Shown here: in pieces, positions 57,604 to 64,000 of the stretch
Position numbering within the stretch: the stretch's first letter is position 1
How the letters are laid out: each line of letters opens with the position of its first letter
Source: JAHEJV01 sp964653555
GTDB lineage: Bacteria; Myxococcota_A; UBA9160; SMWR01
Direction: 5' to 3'
NCBI GenBank assembly: GCA_964653555.1
Contig: CAZZFT010000008.1
Location: forward strand, 11,504-75,503
Length of the DNA: 64,000 nucleotides
Translations under genes and position numbers: made by a program
Notes under the pieces: model-generated
Database searches by the model: none
Told to the model about the DNA's origin: nothing
Seen by the model: the letters and a program-made list of their open reading frames with translations, nothing else

Positions 57604-58599
57604 TCAGGCGGGCGCGAGCAGCGACAGACTGAAGCGGCCTTCTCCGTCGAGCCACCGCTCCTCGACGCGCAGCGATGCCCGCCCGGCCAGCTCCGCGATC
57701 TCGGCCTCGGAGTACTTCGTCGAGTCCTCGACGTGGATGAACTCGCCGCGGGCGAACCGGTAGCGGGAGTCGAGCGCATCGATTCGCACCTCGTGCGTCC
57801 GCTGGCAGATCAGCCCGATCTCGACGCGCCCTCCGCCGTCGACCACGCGCGCCCGGTGGCGCCAGTCGGCGAGGTCGAAGTGGCCGTCCAGCTCCCGATT
57901 GATGCGCTCGAGCAGGTTCCGCGTGAAGCGGGCCGTGACACCCGAGGCGTCGTCGTAGGCGGCGGCAAGCACGCGCGCGTCCTTGCGCAGATCGACGCCG
58001 AGCAGCAGGCGATCCTCCGCGCCCATCGTGTCGCGGATGCCCGCCACGAAATCCGTCGCCTCCTCGCGGGTGAAGTTTCCGATGTTCGATCCCAGCCAGG
58101 CGATCAGCTTCGGCAGCCGCGTCTCCTTGCCGAGCTGGCGCAGGCCGTCGCGGTACTCGCTGGCGATCGCCAGGATCTCGAGCTGGCGGTAGTCGCCGAG
58201 CAGGGACTGGGCCGCCTCGTCGAGCATGCTGCGCGAGATGTCGACGGGCACGTAGCGCAAGCGCTCTTGTCGGCGCAGGAACGCCTCGATCAAGAGGCGA
58301 GTCTTGGTCGAGCTGCCGCTGCCGAGCTCGGCGAGCGCCGCCGGCGTCGCGCAGTGCGCGACGATCGCGTCGGCGTGGTGCTCGAGGATCTCGTGCTCGG
58401 CGCGCGTGAGGTAGTACTCGGGCAGCTCGCAGATCGCCTCGAAGAGCTCCGAGCCGGTGGCGTCGTAGAGGAAACGGCAGGGCAGGGAGCGCGGCTCGCT
58501 CCCGAGACCGCTCTCGACGGCTTCCGCGAAGGAGTCGAGGTGATCGGCCCTGTTCTCTTCGATCCACGCGTAGCGCGGGGATCGCTGCGCGCGAGGCAT
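57604..58599 (-). CDS. egtD: L-histidine N-alpha-methyltransferase EgtD-like
   Basis: A 331-aa SAM-dependent enzyme that trimethylates histidine to hercynine, the first step to ergothioneine. Motifs typical of EgtD are RFLYDATGSELFEAICELPE, YYLTRAEHEIL, LGSGSSTKTRLLIEA (SAM loop), PVDISRSMLDEAA and WLGSNIGNFTREEA. ATG 58599 is preferred over an upstream reading because CTTCGGAGGG lies before it. No egtB or other ergothioneine gene is adjacent, so the partner enzymes must lie elsewhere. It is divergent from the ABC-F gene with an 84-base gap. Confidence 0.92.
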   Translation of the reverse strand: MPRAQRSPRYAWIEENRADHLDSFAEAVESGLGSEPRSLPCRFLYDATGSELFEAICELPEYYLTRAEHEILEHHADAIVAHCATPAALAELGSGSSTKTRLLIEAFLRRQERLRYVPVDISRSMLDEAAQSLLGDYRQLEILAIASEYRDGLRQLGKETRLPKLIAWLGSNIGNFTREEATDFVAGIRDTMGAEDRLLLGVDLRKDARVLAAAYDDASGVTARFTRNLLERINRELDGHFDLADWRHRARVVDGGGRVEIGLICQRTHEVRIDALDSRYRFARGEFIHVEDSTKYSEAEIAELAGRASLRVEERWLDGEGRFSLSLLAPA

Positions 58600-58683
58600 C
58601 GACCCTCCGAAGCGCGGGAGCATGCACCGGGCGATCCAGGCGTGCAAGATCCGGCGCGAGTGCGCCGGCGCTACCGTCCGCCC

Positions 58684-60645
<1,962 letters not shown>

Positions 60646-60800
60646 GCGCGACCCCCGACGCCGATCGCCGGTGCCGAGGCATCGCCGAGGGCGGTCGCCT
60701 CCGGCGGACCCGGATCGGCGAAGTCCTCTCCGATCGAGGGTGGGGAACCCGCTCCTGCGGGAGGGGTTGGTGAGCCAGGAGCGCCGGCATCGGCGCGAGC
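60646..60800. other. Non-coding stretch after the ABC-F gene, with one hairpin
   Basis: No convincing gene is seen here. CCCGC-TCCT-GCGGG at 60,748-60,761 forms a small hairpin, about 100 bases after the ABC-F stop, and may serve as its terminator. The sequence leads straight into the transposase remnant. Confidence 0.4.
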
Positions 60801-60944
60801 CGGCAGTGCCAGGGCCTGCAGGCGCTGGACGGCAAGTCGGGAGACGGTGCGCGGCCGGTCTTCAAACGGGTCTTCCACGAGGCGGGGCTTCCCCTCGCGA
60901 TTCCGACCGACAACGGCCCGCCCTTCGTGACCCCGCGCGCCCCC
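60801..60944 (+). pseudogene. IS481-type transposase remnant (integrase core fragment)
   Basis: About 45 codons in one open frame resemble the rve/DDE core of IS481- and IS3-like transposases: a segment like QGLQALDGKSGDGARPVF, then KRVFHEAGLPLAIPTDNGPP, with the Asp of TDNG. No start, no flanking DDE motifs, no inverted repeats and no further transposase sequence are visible; similarity ends near 60,944. The remaining bases to 61,139 show nothing but the leader of the next gene. Confidence 0.7.
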
Positions 60945-61139
60945 CTTCCTCTCCAAAGCCCCCTGTTCCGAGGTCCCCGATCGCCCGACGGTCGTTCCGG
61001 TGCGTCGGCGGGGGTGCGCCGGACTGGCGGCCGTGGCAGGCGGCTGGGCACGGGCGGCACCGCGTCGCCCCACGTCCGGCCGGGCGGACTATCCTGCCGA
61101 CTCGAGACGCAACCCGGAACCGGCAGCGAGGAGATCGCC

Positions 61140-61916
61140 ATGCCCGAGTACTGCCAGGTCGAGCGCGACGGCCATCTCTACGTCGTCACGATGAACCGTC
61201 CGGAAGTGATGAACTCCCTGCATCCCCCGGCCAACTTCGAGCTGGAGTCCGTGTTCGACGAGTTCGTCGCCGATCCGGATCTCTGGGTCGCGATCATCAC
61301 GGGAGCGGGAGATCGCGCCTTCAGCGCCGGCAACGACCTCAAGTACACCGCACAGCACGGCGGCAGGCTCGAGATCAATCCAAAGGGCTTCGCCGGTCTC
61401 ACCGCGCGCTACGACAACCCCAAGCCCGTGATCGCCGCCGTGAACGGCGTGGCGATGGGCGGCGGCTTCGAGATCGCCCTGGCCTGCGACCTGATCGTCG
61501 CGTCGGAGAAGGCCGTGTTCGCCCTCCCCGAGCCGCGGGTCGGCCTCGCGGCACTGGCGGGCGGCATGCAACGGCTGCCGCGGGCGATCCCGCTCAAGCA
61601 CGCGATGGGCATGCTGCTGACCGGACGCCGCGTGAGCGCTGACGAGGGCTACCGGCTCGGCTTCGTGAACGAGGTGGTGCCCGAGGGCGAGGCGCTCGCC
61701 GGGGCGAAGCGCTGGGCGGAGCAGATCCTGGCCTGTGCGCCGCTCTCGGTGCGCGCCTCGAAGCAGTGCGCCTACCAGAGTCTCGACAAGGGGTCGCTCG
61801 AGGAGGCGTGCTCCGCTTCCTACGACCAGATCACCGCGATGGTGAAGGGCGAGGACTTCCTGGAGGGGCCGCGCGCCTTCGCCGAGAAGCGCGATCCCGT
61901 ATGGAAGGGGCGCTGA
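61140..61916 (+). CDS. Enoyl-CoA hydratase/isomerase family protein
   Basis: A 258-aa crotonase-fold enzyme. GAGDRAFSAGNDLKY holds the first oxyanion-hole residue, and AVNGVAMGGGFEIALACDLI the second, followed by FALPEPRVGLAALAGGMQRL. The pattern resembles carnitinyl-CoA dehydratase/crotonobetainyl-CoA hydratase relatives, but substrate choice cannot be fixed. The ATG at 61140 follows GCGAGGAGATCG. A thiolase gene starts 2 kb further on, suggesting fatty acid or related acyl-CoA breakdown in this area. Confidence 0.9.
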   Translation: MPEYCQVERDGHLYVVTMNRPEVMNSLHPPANFELESVFDEFVADPDLWVAIITGAGDRAFSAGNDLKYTAQHGGRLEINPKGFAGLTARYDNPKPVIAAVNGVAMGGGFEIALACDLIVASEKAVFALPEPRVGLAALAGGMQRLPRAIPLKHAMGMLLTGRRVSADEGYRLGFVNEVVPEGEALAGAKRWAEQILACAPLSVRASKQCAYQSLDKGSLEEACSASYDQITAMVKGEDFLEGPRAFAEKRDPVWKGR

Positions 61917-61968
61917 GGGTCGTCCGCGCCACCGTCCGGATCGCGCGCGCGCGCCGTGCCACCCGCCC

Positions 61969-62712
61969 GTGACCCGGCCCTGGCAGATCCTCGACCGCGT
62001 CGAATCGGCCGGCGGCGATCTCGCGCTGCGACGTCGGGGCGAGGACGACTTCCTGATCACCCTGGACGGCCGCGTGCTCATGACCAGCCGCGCCCACCGC
62101 TCCGAGACCGGGCTCGCGGCGTGGGTGTGCGAGGGCCTCGCGGCGAGCCGGCCCCGGGTGCTGATCGGCGGCCTCGGCATGGGGTACACGCTGCGCGCCG
62201 CCCTCGACGTCCTGCCCCGGGAGGCAGCGGTGATCGTGGCGGAGCTCGAGCCGGCCGTGGTGGCCTGGTGCCGCGGTCCCCTGGCGCCGCTCACCGCCCG
62301 CGCGCTGGAGGACCGGCGTGTCGCCGTCGCGGTGGGAGACGTGATGGGTCCCGTGCGCGCCGCCGCGGGCGGGGCCGCCGCGCCCTACGACGCGATCGCC
62401 CTGGACCTCTTCGAGGGCCCGCGCGGCATCCGGTCCGAGGAGCGCCATCCCCTGTACGGTCTGGCAGCCCTCGGCGCCCTGCGCGACGCCCTGGTCCCCG
62501 GCGGTGCCCTGGGGATCTGGTCCGAGGAGCCGGCGCCGGGCTTCGTTCGCCGGCTGGCCCGGGTGGGGCTGCTCGCCGAGACCTGGCGCGCGGGTCGCGG
62601 CGGACGCCGCCACACGCTCTACCGCGCGCGGCGGACGCTTCAAGCCGCCGGCGAGGACGGCCGAAGCGACGGGGGTGACGGCGCCCTCGATCCTGCTCGT
62701 AGACGACGGTGA
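61969..62712 (+). CDS. Spermidine synthase-like methyltransferase-fold protein
   Basis: A 247-aa protein with a Rossmann core: VLIGGLGMGYTLRAALDVLP (ligand loop), AELEPAVVAWCRGPL (acidic end of strand 2), and YDAIALDLFEGPRGI (strand 4). It resembles SpeE-like proteins of unknown substrate that lack the polyamine-binding N-terminal barrel. The start is GTG 61969. Its 3' end overlaps the start of the PilZ gene by 38 bases in another frame. Confidence 0.78.
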   Translation: MTRPWQILDRVESAGGDLALRRRGEDDFLITLDGRVLMTSRAHRSETGLAAWVCEGLAASRPRVLIGGLGMGYTLRAALDVLPREAAVIVAELEPAVVAWCRGPLAPLTARALEDRRVAVAVGDVMGPVRAAAGGAAAPYDAIALDLFEGPRGIRSEERHPLYGLAALGALRDALVPGGALGIWSEEPAPGFVRRLARVGLLAETWRAGRGGRRHTLYRARRTLQAAGEDGRSDGGDGALDPARRRR

Positions 62713-63820
62713 GCTCGATCGCGTGCAGTCGCTGCTCGAGCGTCTGCGCGTGGACTGGGTCCGCTGCGTCGAGCCCGAGAGCGGCTTCCCCCTCGAGCGA
62801 CCGCGCGACGTGCTGGTCACCTCGGGTCCGCGCGCGATGCGGATGCCCCCGCTGGCGGGCGACGGCGAGCCGCTCTGGGTATGCATCTACGACCAGAACT
62901 TCCTGCCCCTGCACGAGCGCCTGCGCGACCTCGGTATACACTATCTGGTGTCGGGCGAGCTCGCGCCGCGTCCCCTCGAGCTCTTCCTCCGCCAGCTCCT
63001 CCACGGCGGCCAGGAGCGGCGGCAGGTGCGACGCGTCCCGCTCGACTGCGAGCTGGAGCTCGAGGTCGGCTTCGAGCGGCGCAAGGGACTCCTGCTCGAG
63101 CTGTCCCGGGAGAGCTGCGTCTTCGCCACCGACACCGAGGTCCCGGCCGAGCGTCGCACGATCGTGCGCCTTCCCTCCGAGCTGACCGGCGACGACGAGC
63201 TCGACCTGCCCGGCCACGTGCTGCGGACGATGGGCACGCCCGGCTCGGTCGAGCGCGGCGTGACCACGGTGTTCCGCTTCGATTCCCTCGACGCGGTGTC
63301 GATGGCGCGGATCCACCGCATCCTCGCGGGTCAAGCGCCGGCGGTGCCGGTGACGCCCCTGCGCAGCGAGCCGGGGCACGAGGCGATCGCCCGCGGAACC
63401 GGGTGGCTGGAGGCGGAAGAAGCGGCCTCGCGCGCGGCGCCGGCCGCGCCCTCGGAGCGTCGGAGTGCGCCGCGCTCGCGCTACACGCGCTGTGTGGACG
63501 CGGTGCGCTGGGGAGGAGAGCGCGAGCCTCACGTCGTGTTCGCCCGCGATCTCTCGCTCTCGGGCATGTGCATCACGACTTCCGAGCCTCCCGACCCGGG
63601 CAGCGAGGTGGCGGTGGCCCTCTACGGCGCGGCGCGCGAGGAGCCCGTGCTGTTGAGCGGAGAGGTCGTTCGTGTCGACGGCGAGCAGGTCGGTCTGCGC
63701 TTCGGCGCGCTCGGCGACGCCGAGCGCCGCGGCCTGGGTCGCCTGGTCTGCGCCGCTCCGCGGGTCGAGGCGCTGGCGGCGGGCGGCGCGCTGCACGTGG
63801 CCGAGCTGATCTCGAGCTGA
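62675..63820 (+). CDS. PilZ-domain protein with degenerate receiver-like N-terminus
   Basis: A 381-aa protein. Residues 1-110 look like a response-regulator receiver (SILLVDDGELDRVQSLLERL), but the phospho-acceptor Asp after strand 3 is missing (RDVLVTSGPR). Residues about 115-220 resemble a PilZ-like barrel. Residues about 265-360 are a good PilZ domain with an arginine-rich RSRYTR and DLSLSGM (the RxxxR and D/NxSxxG c-di-GMP motifs). It is probably a c-di-GMP effector. The start GTG 62675 lies within the preceding gene. Confidence 0.75.
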   Translation: MTAPSILLVDDGELDRVQSLLERLRVDWVRCVEPESGFPLERPRDVLVTSGPRAMRMPPLAGDGEPLWVCIYDQNFLPLHERLRDLGIHYLVSGELAPRPLELFLRQLLHGGQERRQVRRVPLDCELELEVGFERRKGLLLELSRESCVFATDTEVPAERRTIVRLPSELTGDDELDLPGHVLRTMGTPGSVERGVTTVFRFDSLDAVSMARIHRILAGQAPAVPVTPLRSEPGHEAIARGTGWLEAEEAASRAAPAAPSERRSAPRSRYTRCVDAVRWGGEREPHVVFARDLSLSGMCITTSEPPDPGSEVAVALYGAAREEPVLLSGEVVRVDGEQVGLRFGALGDAERRGLGRLVCAAPRVEALAAGGALHVAELISS

Positions 63821-63853
63821 GCGGGCTCCCGGCTTCGAGGGGATCCTCGGGCC

Positions 63854-63882
63854 TTGTCGGGCGTAGGGATGCCCCATAACCT
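63854..63882 (+). promoter_or_regulatory. Sigma-70-type promoter for the thiolase gene
   Basis: TTGTCG, 17 bases, then TAACCT, the same -10 box as at 44.9 kb. It lies 65 bases before the ATG at 63947, with GGAGG between. Confidence 0.55.
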
Positions 63883-63946
63883 CTCGCCTTCCGCGACGCG
63901 CCGCTCCGTCGCTTCGCGCCCCTATCATCCATCGGAGGTTCCCCCC

Positions 63947-64000
63947 ATGGCTCGCGAAGCCGTCATCGTCGACAGCGTCCGGACCGGTCTCACCAAGGCC
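63947..64000 (+). CDS. Acetyl-CoA acetyltransferase (thiolase), N-terminal fragment
   Basis: Eighteen codons are visible before the window ends: MAREAVIVDSVRTGLTKA, the typical opening of thiolases (AVIVDAVRTPxGK). ATCGGAGGTT lies nine bases before the ATG. The active-site residues are outside the window. With the enoyl-CoA hydratase upstream it suggests acyl-CoA degradation. Confidence 0.75.
   Translation, partial: MAREAVIVDSVRTGLTKA

Overview
The window is a very GC-rich, densely packed stretch of a Gram-negative chromosome. LpxD, GmhA, two periplasmic L,D-transpeptidases, an RND efflux pump and the mreBCD-mrdA-rodA cell-shape operon show an outer membrane and a rod-shaped wall. C5-type haem synthesis with a CobA-HemD fusion, frequent GTG/TTG starts with 4-base gene overlaps, and many putative sigma-54 promoters fit a deltaproteobacterial-type lineage (Myxococcota, Desulfobacterota, Binatota or similar). 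I cannot fix the genus. I saw no rRNA, tRNA, CRISPR array or intact mobile element.

Bases 1-27,200 form a stress and survival island. In order it holds: a CBS protein; two L,D-transpeptidases; an isoaspartyl methyltransferase-erythromycin esterase fusion; a YbaK-type deacylase; a compact class II (B12) ribonucleotide reductase; an uncharacterised 402-aa protein; a hibernation factor-cold shock fusion; a CBS-DksA fusion; RtcB RNA ligase with archease; Hsp20 with two small zinc-ribbon proteins; an MgtC/DUF4010 membrane protein; a BCAM0308-like protein; a histone-H1-like protein; a second-type FtsH with a PolX-N-terminus-like protein; a DUF2231-like membrane protein; a broken beta-CASP hydrolase; a LOG protein; and a sulfide:quinone reductase-like flavoprotein followed by an RND pump, its adaptor and TrxC. 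Eight sites resembling -24/-12 (sigma-54) promoters, GG-N10-GC with GGCAC and TGC cores, lie just upstream of the leading genes of these operons. I noticed none in the housekeeping half. The gene content resembles the mycobacterial DosR dormancy regulon (Hsp20, CBS, hibernation factor, class II RNR, erythromycin-esterase domain), apparently rebuilt on sigma-54. This is the most interesting proposal in the window.

Bases 27,200-44,000 are core biology. A PpiD/SurA-like chaperone is divergent from mreB-mreC-mreD-mrdA-rodA. A frameshifted DUF1214 gene, an SDR, a HAD phosphatase and thioredoxin follow. Then comes a tightly overlapping gmhA-macro-hemX-hemA-hemC-cobA/hemD operon with a small DUF4177-like tail gene.

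Bases 44,000-64,000 carry a CBS protein, an aldehyde dehydrogenase, a tandem universal stress protein, lpxD-rnhB-truD, a cysteine synthase, a gamma-carbonic anhydrase, a TetR regulator, acpP, polA, an ECF sigma/anti-sigma operon, egtD, an ABC-F ATPase, an IS481-type transposase remnant, an enoyl-CoA hydratase, a spermidine-synthase-like protein, a PilZ protein and the start of a thiolase. Three copies of a palindromic repeat sit in gene ends at 13.3, 15.3 and 37.5 kb and probably act as terminators.
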